Of a stretch of DNA of 64,000 nt, positions 29,027-39,451 are shown piece after piece (the stretch's first letter is position 1; each line of letters starts with the position of its first letter). The notes beneath the pieces are model-generated. The model saw nothing but the letters and a program-made list of their open reading frames with translations. It searched no databases and was not told the origin of the DNA. A program made the position numbers and the translations under genes. This stretch comes from Bin80 sp964291275. Its GTDB lineage: Bacteria; Bacteroidota; Rhodothermia; Rhodothermales; Bin80. The stretch is taken from positions 806,001-870,000 of the forward strand of contig OZ219800.1 of the NCBI GenBank assembly GCA_964291275.2. Reading direction: 5' to 3'.

Positions 29027-31273
29027 ATGCGTCTATTCGTCTGTCTTTTGGCACTGCTTCCGCTATATGCTGTTACCGTAAACGCACAATCCTCAATGCC
29101 CAATGCACCAGAATACCCTGTACCGGCCTCAGAAGCCGTGCATACGGAAGTGGCTCCTGTACTGGATGGCATGGTGATCGGTGATCCTGCTTACGCACAG
29201 GCCGTACCTATTAGCCAATTCTGGCAAACTACACCACAGGAAGGACAGCCGGCAAGTGAGCGTACAGAAGTACGTCTGGTTTACACTGATCGCGCACTCT
29301 ATGTAGGTGTCATATGCTACGACCGTGAACCAGAAGCTATCGTTGTTTCAGATACCCGGCGTGATGCACCCCTTGATGAGACCGACAGCTTCCAAATGAT
29401 CCTTGATACATACCTGGACGGGCAGAATGGCTTCGTCTTCGGTACAAATCCTGCTGGTATTGAGTACGATGCTCAGGTAACCAAAGAGGGTCAGGGCGCA
29501 TTTGGTGCACGACAACAAACTGGCAGCGGCGGTGGCTTCAATATCAATTGGGACGGATCATGGGATGTCCAGACAAGCATCACAGACGAAGGCTGGAGTG
29601 CCGAGTTTGAGATTCCTTTCCGAACCGTTCGTTTTCCGGCTTCACGGGAACAGACATGGGGCATAAACTTCCAGCGAAACATTCGTCGACGTAATGAGCG
29701 TGCTTATTGGACCCGCATGCCCCGCCAATATCAACTCAGCAGAGTATCGCGGGCAGGCCGTGTCAGCGGACTAACCGTACCTCAGCCACGCAACCTCCAA
29801 GTTGTGCCCTATACACTCGGACAGTTCACGCGAACATTCGAGCCTGGGGACCCTCAGATAGAAACCTCCGGTGATATTGGTCTGGACCTCAAGTACAGTG
29901 TCACACCAAGCCTCACACTGGATGCCAGTTACAATACTGACTTTGCACAAGTCGAGGTAGACGAACAACAGGTTAATCTGGATCGATTCAACCTTTTCTT
30001 CCCGGAGAAACGTCCATTCTTCCTCGAAAATGCAGGCCTTTTTTCTGTTGGTGTTTCCGAGTTCAGCGGGCAGGAAGTCGAGCTCTTTTTCAGCCGAAGA
30101 ATAGGCATCGGACCAAGTGGAGAGGTGATCCCAATCCTTGGAGGCACACGACTTTCAGGCCAAATGGCCGGTGTAAATGTAGGGCTTCTCACGATGCAAA
30201 CCCGCGAAGTTCAAGGTGCAGCTGCCGGGACAAATTTTTACGTTGCGCGCATCCGTAAAGATCTGGCAAATCGCTCTGCGGTCGGCATCATGGCGACAAG
30301 TCGTCTACACATGGATGCGGGAGATTCCACACCGATAGAAGAAGACAACCAGGCTGTGGCCGTGGACGGACGATGGGGCATTGGTCAATTTGCAACCATA
30401 TCTGGCTTCGTCGCCCGAACATTTTCGCCGCATTTAGGCGGGGCAGAGCATGCCTATAACATCAATGCCGACTATGTCTCAAACGTGTGGCGTATCAACG
30501 CAACACTTACTGAGGTCGCCGAAAATTTTAATCCAGGAATCGGCTTCCTGCGACGAAACAACGAATACAGAAAAATTACTGGCCTCGTACTCTACGCCTG
30601 GCGACCGGAAAACTCGCTCGGCCTGTTGGAACTCCGCCCCCATGTGAGCTATCAGGGCTATTGGGATTTTGCAGGATTCCAGGAAGGTGGACGCTGGCAT
30701 ATCGACAATCACTTCGAATGGAAAAGCGGGTTTGAGGTTCATACCGGTATTAACCTCACACGCGAGGGCGTCCAGGAAGAATTCGATATCTCCGGTAAAA
30801 CGCGTATACCCGCTGGCACCTACGATCACGCTGAGGCCCAACTTGTACTCATTACTAACCAAGGGCGCAAGATGAGCATTAGCACACGTGCAGTTCTGGG
30901 TGGCTTCTTCGGTGGTACGCGCCGGAATATATCAACTACACTGCGCATTCGGGCCAACGAAGCGCTGACCACAGAACTAGATTGGTCACATAATGACGTT
31001 CGCCTACCGGGTGGAGATTTTGTGATCAATCTGGTTCAGACACGGATCTCATACTCGTTTACCCCCCGTCTATATGTACAGGGACTGTTCCAATACAGTA
31101 ACAGTATAGGTGACCTGTGGTCTGCCAACCTGAGGGTCGGCTGGCTTCAGACTGCAAATACAGGCCTGTTTGTCGTGTTCAATGATGTGAGTGAATCCAG
31201 TCAGCCGTTCCATAACAGCTTGGGACGCACGATCACCGTTAAGTATAGCCGACTTCTCAACGTACTTCGCTAA
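29027..31273 (+). CDS. DUF5916 outer-membrane protein with CBM9-like domain
   Basis: 748 residues with a signal peptide ending VNAQ. Residues about 40-215 form a carbohydrate-binding family 9-like beta-sandwich (VLDGMVIGDPAYAQAV, LYVGVICYDREPE, DETDSFQMILDTYLDGQNGF). The remainder is the DUF5916 part, with the landmark NLFFPEKRPFFLENAGLF and many barrel-like strands to the C-terminus. These occur in Bacteroidota/Rhodothermota and are probably outer-membrane; the activity is unknown. The M20 gene follows two bases later, so an operon is likely. Confidence 0.85.
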   Translation: MRLFVCLLALLPLYAVTVNAQSSMPNAPEYPVPASEAVHTEVAPVLDGMVIGDPAYAQAVPISQFWQTTPQEGQPASERTEVRLVYTDRALYVGVICYDREPEAIVVSDTRRDAPLDETDSFQMILDTYLDGQNGFVFGTNPAGIEYDAQVTKEGQGAFGARQQTGSGGGFNINWDGSWDVQTSITDEGWSAEFEIPFRTVRFPASREQTWGINFQRNIRRRNERAYWTRMPRQYQLSRVSRAGRVSGLTVPQPRNLQVVPYTLGQFTRTFEPGDPQIETSGDIGLDLKYSVTPSLTLDASYNTDFAQVEVDEQQVNLDRFNLFFPEKRPFFLENAGLFSVGVSEFSGQEVELFFSRRIGIGPSGEVIPILGGTRLSGQMAGVNVGLLTMQTREVQGAAAGTNFYVARIRKDLANRSAVGIMATSRLHMDAGDSTPIEEDNQAVAVDGRWGIGQFATISGFVARTFSPHLGGAEHAYNINADYVSNVWRINATLTEVAENFNPGIGFLRRNNEYRKITGLVLYAWRPENSLGLLELRPHVSYQGYWDFAGFQEGGRWHIDNHFEWKSGFEVHTGINLTREGVQEEFDISGKTRIPAGTYDHAEAQLVLITNQGRKMSISTRAVLGGFFGGTRRNISTTLRIRANEALTTELDWSHNDVRLPGGDFVINLVQTRISYSFTPRLYVQGLFQYSNSIGDLWSANLRVGWLQTANTGLFVVFNDVSESSQPFHNSLGRTITVKYSRLLNVLR

Positions 31274-31275
31274 TA

Positions 31276-32580
31276 ATGCTGAGATTTTTCTTTTGCCTGA
31301 CCGTTCTAATTGGTACACTGATGCCTGCACAGGCACAGGATCTGGCCGCGCTTCATGAGGCGCTGGACACGCACGCCGCTGCATTTGAACCCGACGTGAT
31401 TGATTGGCGCCGGGATATTCATGCTAACCCTGAGTTGAGCAACCGCGAGTTTCGGACGGCTGCACTTGTCACAGATCACTTACGTTCACTCGGCATAGAG
31501 GTCCGAACCGAAGTTGCACACACAGGAGTCGTCGGGTTCTTACGGGGTGGTAAGCCGGGGCCGGTCGTTGCACTTCGTGCAGATATGGATGCACTCCCGG
31601 TCACCGAAATGGTTGATCTACCCTTTGCCTCCAAAGTCCGAACAACATACAACGGGATGGACGTTGGAGTGATGCACGCCTGTGGCCATGACAACCATGT
31701 AGCAATATTGATGGGAGTTGCAAGTGTCATGGCAGCCATGAAAGATGACTTGCCGGGCTCCGTAAAATTCATTTTTCAACCTGCGGAGGAAGGCGCACCT
31801 GCAGGTGAGGAAGGGGGAGCAGATCTTATGCTTCGTGAAGGAGCCTTCGAGAACCCCAGGCCAGAAGTTGTTTTCGGATTGCACGTTTGGCCGAACAGGG
31901 TTGGCGAAATCAGTTATCTGCCCGGCCCGTTCATGGCCAGCTCAGATGCAATGCATATCAAGGTGACAGGACGGCAGACTCACGGAGCGGTCCCCTGGGG
32001 GGGCGTTGACCCGATTGTTGTTGCCAGTCAAATTGTCCTGGGATTGCAGACAATTGCCAGCCGTCAACTGGATGTGACTGCCACACCTTCTATCATCACG
32101 ATCGGCACTTTCCATGGTGGCGTACGCAGCAACATAATTCCAGACGAGGTTGAGCTTTCCGGTACCATACGTACATTCCTACCCGAGGTCCGTCAGGATA
32201 TAGAACGCCGTATTCGGCATACGGTCGAACACATTGCCGCTAGTGCCGGTGCCACAGCAGAAGTGCAAATTAACTATGGGTACCCCGTCACTGTGAATGA
32301 TCCAGAATTGACCATGCAGATGCTTCCTTCCCTGGAACGCGTGTCTGATTCTGTGAAACAAACAGCAAAAATCACCGGAGCCGAAGACTTCTCCTATTTC
32401 GCCAACGAAGTGCCTGGATTGTTCATTTTTCTTGGCGTAGCACCACCGGATGCTGATCTCGCAACAGTTCCGCGGAACCATTCGCCCTATTTTTTCGCTG
32501 ACGAGGCGGCTTTACTGACGGGAGTACGGGCTCTCGCCAGCCTGGCCATTGACTATATGGTCCAACAAAACAACGAATAA
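31276..32580 (+). CDS. Secreted M20 family amidohydrolase
   Basis: 434 residues with a signal peptide (FFCLTVLIGTLMPAQAQ). The M20D pattern is clear: RRDIHANPELSNREFRTA, LRADMDALPVTE, MHACGHDNHVAILMG with metal ligands, QPAEEG, and FGLHVWP. TITIGTFHGG-type and GAEDFSYFA complete the catalytic set. Members hydrolyse N-acyl amino acids or aminobenzoyl-glutamate; the export signal suggests a periplasmic role on peptide or acyl-amino-acid substrates. Paired with the DUF5916 gene. Confidence 0.92.
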   Translation: MLRFFFCLTVLIGTLMPAQAQDLAALHEALDTHAAAFEPDVIDWRRDIHANPELSNREFRTAALVTDHLRSLGIEVRTEVAHTGVVGFLRGGKPGPVVALRADMDALPVTEMVDLPFASKVRTTYNGMDVGVMHACGHDNHVAILMGVASVMAAMKDDLPGSVKFIFQPAEEGAPAGEEGGADLMLREGAFENPRPEVVFGLHVWPNRVGEISYLPGPFMASSDAMHIKVTGRQTHGAVPWGGVDPIVVASQIVLGLQTIASRQLDVTATPSIITIGTFHGGVRSNIIPDEVELSGTIRTFLPEVRQDIERRIRHTVEHIAASAGATAEVQINYGYPVTVNDPELTMQMLPSLERVSDSVKQTAKITGAEDFSYFANEVPGLFIFLGVAPPDADLATVPRNHSPYFFADEAALLTGVRALASLAIDYMVQQNNE

Positions 32581-32861
32581 GTGAGACTGCGCTAACCGGG
32601 TTTTGACGTCTCTCATGTATAAGGCCCTGTACTACGACTTGAGCAGATTGCGGCACAGGTCTACATCCTGATGGATCTGGTCTATTTCCACCTGGCCCAC
32701 CATTCATTACTTGCGATGGCGGGATAGGTACAGCCGCATGCCATTAATGAAATATCTGGGTCTTCAAAACGAACGTTTCGGTCTACAAAAAGGCTCCAAT
32801 TGCCCTCCAATAGTCCCCATGACTGAATCTCATACCCGTTCAGCCACCAAAACATCTTTGA

Positions 32862-33947
32862 TCAGAAATGCCTCAATCGATAACGAAGAATCACTGGGTT
32901 TCCAAACTCACCATTGGGGAGCGGTTCGTGTTCGCCAACGACATAAAAATATCCACCGCCAGCTGCCTGAGGGTAAACCGGGGAAATCGTGCTACGTGCG
33001 GGGAACTGTCCTGTATTGCTAGCCACGCTTAAACCGTATTCTTCACCCGTACGAACATCGCTTAAGCTCCAACTATTGTCCAAGTCTGCGTAGACAACCA
33101 TCCGAGTCGATCCATTGAGTGCAAAAACTGCAATAGTAGACGGATACTCCTTTTGCAGTCTGAACCGATTTTCTAGGGAAGTCTCGGGCAAATCTTCCGG
33201 TCTCCATTCGAAAAAATCGGGTCTGTATTGGGTTCTGGACAAACTTGATTCCACGGGTATCGCGTCCATGCTTTCGGCGTACACGTAGTATGCACCATCG
33301 TCGAAGCAATCAATCGTCCTACCTCGTTGTCCCCCAAAATATCTATTTAGGGAAATCAGACGTGGCGGTTCAATGAGAATCTCTCCAATCGTCTCAAGCA
33401 TTGGAGAGTACACATGGGATACAGCCTGTTCCTCAGTAAGGATATGGTGAGCAATTATTGAGTCCTTATTTGCGCAAAACGCTTTCGTGTAGGGCATCAA
33501 CACTCTTTGTTCGGCAAAGCAGGTTCCATCAGCATCAAAGACGGCGGCACCACCACCGAATCGCATCGTCATTATGCGGCCACCTCCAATGAAACGAGAG
33601 CTCCACGGATAAAAATTCGTGTTGTCAGGCAGGCATTTAAGTGCGGAATAGGATCGTATATAGCTTCCTGACGGGGAAAATAGATAGACACTATTAGCTA
33701 CGTGGTCAGTTACGAGAATTCCTTCCCGTGCACTGACGTCAAGAAACCCGACCTGTCCAATAAGCATAGTCGGATCCAGTCGCAGCGTGTCCTGTAGCAC
33801 AAACAGTTCGTCAAAGGGCACTAATAGTGATCGAACCGTGGGAACCTTTGACTTCTCCGAAAAGCAACCTGCCGCAGATACGGCCAAAAGAAAGATGAAC
33901 AGTTGAGCGGAAATCCTGCCTTGCAAACAACAATGTGCTTCTTGCAT
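32862..33947 (-). CDS. 6-bladed beta-propeller lipoprotein
   Basis: 361 residues with a lipoprotein signal (LFIFLLAVSAAGC). Repeated beta strands such as VGFLDVSAREGILVTDHVANSVYLFSPSG and ARSTISPVYPQAAGGGYFYVVGEHEP are typical of the NHL/6-bladed propeller proteins of Bacteroidota. No catalytic motif was seen. It follows the CarboxypepD-like lipoprotein gene on the same strand, with a strong hairpin between them. Confidence 0.7.
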   Translation of the reverse strand: MQEAHCCLQGRISAQLFIFLLAVSAAGCFSEKSKVPTVRSLLVPFDELFVLQDTLRLDPTMLIGQVGFLDVSAREGILVTDHVANSVYLFSPSGSYIRSYSALKCLPDNTNFYPWSSRFIGGGRIMTMRFGGGAAVFDADGTCFAEQRVLMPYTKAFCANKDSIIAHHILTEEQAVSHVYSPMLETIGEILIEPPRLISLNRYFGGQRGRTIDCFDDGAYYVYAESMDAIPVESSLSRTQYRPDFFEWRPEDLPETSLENRFRLQKEYPSTIAVFALNGSTRMVVYADLDNSWSLSDVRTGEEYGLSVASNTGQFPARSTISPVYPQAAGGGYFYVVGEHEPLPNGEFGNPVILRYRLRHF

Positions 33948-34002
33948 AATCAGGTATTCGACTGGAGTTGGCTTGTATTCCGGATGGGGCAGCTTGCGTT
34001 TG

Positions 34003-34038
34003 GGATCGCCCTACTCTTAGTTGGGCGGGGCGATCCCC
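34003..34038 (-). terminator. Strong hairpin, possible terminator
   Basis: Perfect 10-bp arms gggatcgccc and gggcgatccc separated by 16 bases, 130 bp after the stop of the 34165-34689 gene and upstream of the propeller gene. There is no clear U-run, so it may be a rho-independent-like stop or an mRNA-processing or stability element. Confidence 0.45.
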
Positions 34039-34164
34039 TCCCGCTAGGTTTAACTTTGGTTAACTTACTCTAGTTATTCCCATCAGCCCGTCAGGGTGCC
34101 CTTTTCCTGATCTTACAGGTTTCAACAAAAACGTCTATCAGGCGCTCGTTCGTGGAAAGTTGGC

Positions 34165-34689
34165 TTACTCAAGGGTGATGTCAAGTTGGAGAACAGAGTC
34201 TGGAAGTACTCTCACAGTCAGGTCCTTGCTCAGGCCAGGTGCCGCAATGACTAACGTGTGAACGTCAGGAGGAATTCGACTCAAAAAATAATGTCCGTTC
34301 AGTGCTGTTGTGGATCCCAGATTTAGTCCGTCAATGTGTAAATTGGCCATTCCTATTGGATTACCTCCAACATCTCGAACGAAGCCCTCCAAGCCTCCGA
34401 AGGCCCCATCCGCTTGCATTGGTTCCACGGAGGCTGGGTCTTGAGCCTTAGTGCGTGACTGGGTTATGCTATCCGACTGTAATGTATGTTCCTCAGCTCC
34501 AGGGCCCTGAGTTGGAACGACCTCAGGCGTATTACAGCTGACTATAAGAGTTAGATATATGATCAATGCCCACACTGGGCTACATCTGTTCCAGGTGATT
34601 GTATGAATCAATGATTGTGCATTTGGACTGCTGGTCTTCGAAAAATATACTGGTACCTGATGCAGCAATTTCCGCGTAAGCGTTAACAT
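34165..34689 (-). CDS. Lipoprotein with carboxypeptidase-regulatory-like domain
   Basis: 174 residues. A basic N-region and hydrophobic segment end in a lipobox (LIYLTLIVSC). After a polar linker, residues about 98-174 are a CarboxypepD_reg-like beta-sandwich: GLEGFVRDVGGNPIGMANLHIDGLNLGSTTALNGHYFLSRIP. Such domains often precede TonB-dependent receptors, but here the domain is alone. The gene begins 58 bases from the 3' end of the large group II intron. A 15-codon shorter start is possible. Confidence 0.7.
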   Translation of the reverse strand: MLTLTRKLLHQVPVYFSKTSSPNAQSLIHTITWNRCSPVWALIIYLTLIVSCNTPEVVPTQGPGAEEHTLQSDSITQSRTKAQDPASVEPMQADGAFGGLEGFVRDVGGNPIGMANLHIDGLNLGSTTALNGHYFLSRIPPDVHTLVIAAPGLSKDLTVRVLPDSVLQLDITLE

Positions 34690-34803
34690 GTTATTTTGGT
34701 AAGACTTCTGTAAGCGACCGCCAATTGTCCAGTCAACGCAACAACCGATCGCGGTAGGGACCCGAGTTTCCTCGGGCCCCCCGCACAGATCCGGACGGGC
34801 GCG

Positions 34804-35454
34804 CTAACGCATCCGGCTCCTCCCTTGGGTTACTCTCGCGTGCGTGACGGAAAATCGTCTCGCCGGCCAGTCATGGCGTATTTTCAGCTTCGGCCAGTAG
34901 CGCTCTGTTAGGCGCTCCAATTGCTCCCAGGTCGTCCGATCCTTTTGGGATCGTCTCCGCAGCACTCGCAACCAGATCCATTTCAAAGACTTAAAACACC
35001 TCCGTAAGTACCAATAACTCCATGGGACGGCATAGTAATTTAGCCAACCATTGAGTACTTGGCCGAGCCATTTGCCCGTCTCATGCACACTTTGGTGCAT
35101 CCTACGCCATAGTTCGGTACGGATTCGTTTTATGAAGCGCACCATGCGCTTTGCTATTGGCTTGCGGCCCAGTCCAAATGTCCCCCCGCGGGTTTTACGG
35201 CAATAATGCGTAAATCCCAGGAAGTCAAAGGTCTTGGGCTTGCCCTCTCCGCGACTTCTACGAGCCTCTTCTGCCTCACGACCAAATTCAATCAGTCGCG
35301 TTTTCTCCGGGTGCAAACTCAATCCAAATTTCTTCAATCGGGTCCGCAATGCTTGTAGAAATCTCTCCGCCGCCGCCTTGTTCTCAAAACACACCACAAA
35401 ATCATCCGCATATCGGATGATGTACGACTCGCCGCCGATCTTTTGTAATCTGCG
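34804..35454 (-). pseudogene. I1 reverse transcriptase, C-terminal piece with maturase domain
   Basis: Continues as RRLQKIGGESYIIRYADDFVVC with the catalytic YADD, then the thumb/maturase part (FDFLGFTHYCRKTRGGTFGL, LNGWLNYYAVPWSYWYL). Joined to the other pieces the frame is 1503 bases, 500 residues, with no internal stop. No HNH endonuclease follows. The stop codon lies inside the domain V helix. Confidence 0.88.
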
Positions 35455-35776
35455 CTGGCCTGAATTCCCGGGGAGTTTTAGCCAAGCGTGTTTTCACGGA
35501 AAATCCTATGAATAAGGCCTGAAAATGGCTTTTTTACACCTATATTCATATTTTTCATGAACTTGCGAACAGTATTCCAATATTATAACATCGTATCCTG
35601 TCCTGGTGTTGCCGCCGAGCTATCCCAGCTCAATCCCTGCTCATAGCCTCTGAATTGGGCATTTCGTCCGCTACTTCGTTGATTTTACTGGGTTTTGAAT
35701 TTATTCAGGTTCGGTCGTTTGTTTTATAATTTTATTGTTATTATATTGGCTATTATTTCATAGTTCACGATATACA

Positions 35777-35974
35777 ATGATCCGACGCTCCGATTTCTTT
35801 GCGCTGCCCGATGGCCTCCCCATGCGTCAGTATGAAGCCCTCCGAGCCTACCTCCACGAAGGATGCACGATTGAAGAAGCCGCCGAGCGCGGCGGCTATG
35901 CCCCCGGCTCCTTCCGTAACCTCCTCACACGCTTCAATAAAAATCCCTCCGCAGACTTCTTTTGGCCCCAATTA
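35777..35974 (+). pseudogene. DDE transposase, N-terminal piece (split by IS)
   Basis: 66 codons from ATG 35777: MIRRSDFFALPDGLPMRQ, then a helix-turn-helix (IEEAAERGGYAPGSFRNLLTRF). It is interrupted at WPQL by the ISNCY-like element and continues in frame at 37885. Confidence 0.8.
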
Positions 35975-37878
35975 GTGCTTGTCAGAGAATAGGTCATTTT
36001 TGCGATTCTTGCTATATTCATAACAATCTGGGGCCGTAATTGTGGCGTCGTTGGTGGAGTTTCGGGGGAATCAGGTGCCTTTCGGCTTGCTGAATGGTCA
36101 CTGGAAGACATTTTTTGCTCTCCGATGCAGCTGGGACGCGACCATGCGTGCCAACCCGACGTATGTCTGCCTTTCCGCTTATGGCGGAGCCTGTCCAAAT
36201 TCCTTCGGTAGGATTACAGCGGCGCTACGCCGCTCGTTTTCGGGCCTGATGCCAGCGCTTGAGCCGCTCCTCTTTCCGCTTCAACTGCAAGCCAAGACGA
36301 TGTACGTTGGCCGCGACCACAGAGAGCGCTACCGTGCGACCAAACCCCTCCTTACCATGCGTACGCACCAAGTCCAGTCCGCGCTGGTTCAAATTGTTGA
36401 TCGCGGATTCTACCGCCGGATGCTGACGACGACCCTCCACAAAGTCCGGAGCGGATGCGCGCTCCCTGTCCGCATGACTTAAACGCCCCCGCTTCGGCAT
36501 AATCACCAGTTTCAGAATTTGCTCCAATGCGCGCCGGTTGTGTTCCGATGAATACCCCGTATCCATGCTGCACGAAGTCAGGGACGGGTACAGCGTCGTG
36601 GCCTCCCGTAAAAAATCCACGATCATTGACGAATCTACCCCCTCGTAGAGCACCCGGTAGTGAAGAATGTACTGATGCTGGTCCTCCAAGACGCAGACCG
36701 GGAGGCCCAACTCCGCCTGTACCCCCGCCTTACCTTTGACGATCCAACGCGTATGCGGCGCGTGAACCGAGAAAATCTTCTCCGAATGCGGAATCTTTTC
36801 GCCCCTGAGCAACCGCCGATCCACCTGATCGATCAGTGTCAAGCTGCATCCCAGGTAGTGCAGCCACCGATCACTGCAATCTGCCCCCAACCTCCGCTGC
36901 GAAGCCAACGCCTTCTTCACCAGCTTTCTGCAGTGGCACAGGTATTTGCGCACCCGATCACGACGATGCCAACCCCGTGACCTGCGTACCCCTTGAAACA
37001 AACGATCAAGCCGCTTTTCCCAATCCGACGCCTTGCGCCAGCCCGGCAGGCCGTGCGCACCGCTCATACGTGCAGACTCCCGAAGCAACAAACCCACCGC
37101 ATCCCTTAGCAGACTCACATCCGTAGGCCAATGAACATGCGTCTTCGTCACCGCTGAATCTACCCTGCAACGTAACCCCTCCTGACGGGCCTTCTTCGTA
37201 AGCTCCCCGTGACCATGCTCCACCACAACCTTGTTGATCTTGCCCAGTAACTCCTCCGATAACAAACTCACATTGTCCAGAATCGTCTGTACATGGTATT
37301 CCGATCCCTCGCGCCAACTACCATGCCCAAGCATCTGGCGCAGGAGCTTGTCGTTGTTCGCCATATGCGTCAGTCGATCATAATCGCAATTCAGGGCCTG
37401 CTTCAGCATCCCCAGAACAAAAATCCTCCACAGATCCATCCCCCGGCGCCCCAATTTGTGACTGACCCCCGAAGCCACGCCCCCTTCCAAAAGCTCGAAA
37501 ATCTTCGCTCGCGTCTTTGCATTCTTGTAAATCGAAAGCAAACCACGCAATACCACCGGAATGTCATCCCGGCTGCGGGGGGCAAGCTCGATCTCTTCAA
37601 TCGGGACCTGCCCAAACGCGCGTTGGGCTTCCATTACTACACGCATGGCAACAAAGGGGCGAATGTACACGCTTAAACGCCCAAATCAGACCTTCTACCC
37701 CAAAATTGCCGCCAGATTCGCAAATTCATTCATCCTCCCGCTCGGACGACGCCTATGCGATCAGAGCCCCAAATACACGCTAAATCCTGACCAAATCCAC
37801 CCAAAATGATCAAATCTGCCCCCAAATACCCGAACTCATCGTATAATCCCACAACCAAAATCATTTTCTGGCAAGCAC
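35975..37878 (-). mobile_element. ISNCY-like insertion sequence inside the DDE transposase gene
   Basis: 1904 bp with inverted ends gtgcttgtcagagaat and (reverse of right end) gtgcttgccagaaaat, 14 of 16 identical. It is flanked by a 6-bp duplication caatta (35969-35974, 37879-37884). Excision restores the surrounding transposase frame precisely. The transposase is on the opposite strand to the gene it interrupts. Confidence 0.82.
36225..37670 (-). CDS. tnp: ISNCY (ISDol1-like) family transposase
   Basis: 481 residues from the first Met; a start at the internal Met at residue 9 or 13 is equally possible. A predicted DDE set: CRVDSAVTKTHVHWPTDVSLL, SMDTGYSSEHNRRAL and HPAVESAINNLNQRG, the last followed by a helical tail (EGFGRTVALSVVAANVHRL). 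The long insert between the first and second Asp with basic and aromatic residues matches this family by recall. The frame is intact, so it may be active. Confidence 0.8.
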   Translation of the reverse strand: MYIRPFVAMRVVMEAQRAFGQVPIEEIELAPRSRDDIPVVLRGLLSIYKNAKTRAKIFELLEGGVASGVSHKLGRRGMDLWRIFVLGMLKQALNCDYDRLTHMANNDKLLRQMLGHGSWREGSEYHVQTILDNVSLLSEELLGKINKVVVEHGHGELTKKARQEGLRCRVDSAVTKTHVHWPTDVSLLRDAVGLLLRESARMSGAHGLPGWRKASDWEKRLDRLFQGVRRSRGWHRRDRVRKYLCHCRKLVKKALASQRRLGADCSDRWLHYLGCSLTLIDQVDRRLLRGEKIPHSEKIFSVHAPHTRWIVKGKAGVQAELGLPVCVLEDQHQYILHYRVLYEGVDSSMIVDFLREATTLYPSLTSCSMDTGYSSEHNRRALEQILKLVIMPKRGRLSHADRERASAPDFVEGRRQHPAVESAINNLNQRGLDLVRTHGKEGFGRTVALSVVAANVHRLGLQLKRKEERLKRWHQARKRAA

Positions 37879-37884
37879 CAATTA

Positions 37885-39417
37885 AAAAAATCCGAACCCC
37901 GCGCTAAGCCGACTGATCCCAAACGTGCCCGGATTCTTGCCCTCCGAAAACAACAGGGCTTAACCCTCTATCAAATTCAGGAGGCACTGAAAAAGGAAAA
38001 CATGCCGGCCAGTGTAGGCTACATCCATAAGATCTTCAACCAGGAAAACATCAAGCGCCTGCCTCGCCGATCCGCCCAGCGGCCTGCTCCGCGAACCCTC
38101 AACGCAAACCGCAAAAAGCTTGATCTCAGTCCGCGGTCCTTTTCGACTGATTTTGCAGGATTGTTTTTATTCGCCTTTGATCTGGCGCGAATAGGTCTTG
38201 ACGAAATTCTGGATCAGGTCAAGATGCCGGGTACCCGTATGATCCCGGCCGGTTGTGCGGTTCGTTCGCTCCTGGCCCTGAAGCTCGCCGGGATCGGACG
38301 GCCCTCCCAGGTCATGGCCGAAACGTTGGATCAGGGCCTCGCATTGTTTACCGGTCTCAATGTCATCCCCAAACGCACGACCCTGACGGAGTACTCCATC
38401 CAGGTGGATTCGACCTTTTCGGGACCCTTGATGCACCGGTGGTATCATGCTGCTGCACAGCTGGCCAATGTGGGGGGTACGGGCGCCTCCGTGGACCTGG
38501 ATTTCCATACCATCCCCTATCATGGGCATCAGGCCCTTTTGCAGAAACACTTTGTCTCCAAGCGAAGTCGACGCCAACGCGGGATCCTGACCATGTTGGC
38601 ACGCGATGCCGAAACACATGTCTTCTGTTACGCGGATTCGACGATCCGAAAAGAAACCCAGAATGATGCCATTCTGGAGTTTGTCAGAGATTGGAAAGCC
38701 CGAACGGGGAAGCTCCCCGGTGAACTGGTCTTTGACAGTCGGTTTACGGTCTATGCCAACTTGGCAGAACTGGATGCGCTCGGCATTGACTTTATCACGC
38801 TGCGCCGCCGCCACGCTTCCTTGATCCGGCGCATTCATTCCCTGGATAAGTCGGCCTGGAAGAAAATCCGACTCTCCAACATTGGGCGCGCGTATCGGAC
38901 CCCAAGCGTCGTGGATGAAACCGTCAAATTACGTGCTTATCCCAAGCCCATTCGGCAACTGCTTGTCAAAAACTTAGGACATGACAAGCCAACAGTTTTG
39001 ATTACCAATCAGATGAAACGTACGCCCCGGCAACTGATTGACCGGTATGCCCGGCGTATGGTCATCGAAAATGTCATCAGCGATGCCATTGACTTCTTTC
39101 ACATGGATGCGTTGAGCTCGGCCGTTCCTATGCGCATCAACGTTGATGTGCAGTTGACCGTTATGGCCAGCGTACTCTATCGACTCATGGGTGTGCGCGT
39201 CGGACAAGGCTATGAAAAAGCCGAGGCGCGGACCCTCTACCGTGACCTGATGCGACACACCGGAAAGGTAACCATTACCCAGAATGAGATCCTCGTCCAG
39301 TTGCGTGCACGCGCCAAAGATAACTACCTGGTCGCTGCCGGATACCCCGAATTACACCAGAAAATCCCCTGGCTCGACAACAAAACCCTCCGAGTACAGT
39401 TCTCTAAACGACCATAA
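37885..39417 (+). pseudogene. DDE transposase, main piece
   Basis: Rejoined to the 35777-35974 piece through a single copy of caatta, the gene is 576 residues without a stop. This part starts KKSEPRAKPTDPKRARI and carries a second HTH-like region (LTLYQIQEALKKENMP). The DDE residues appear as VDLDFHTIPYHG, VFDSRFTVYANL and VIENVISDAIDFFHMDAL. An internal ATG at 38002 could yield a shorter protein lacking the DNA-binding region. Probably inactive while split. Confidence 0.8.
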
Positions 39418-39451
39418 TCCTCACATGAGAAAATGAACGCGGGAATTCAGG

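Larger units (their letters stand above)
35459..39451 (+). mobile_element. DDE transposon inserted in I1 reverse transcriptase
   Basis: Terminal inverted repeat cctgaattcccg at 35459 and its complement ending at 39451. A 4-bp target duplication ctgg flanks it (35455-35458, 39452-39455). Removing the element with one ctgg restores the RT frame exactly. Without the ISNCY-like insertion it would be about 2083 bp with one transposase gene. I do not assign an IS family; the DDE organisation resembles the IS4/IS1634 superfamily. Confidence 0.82.
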
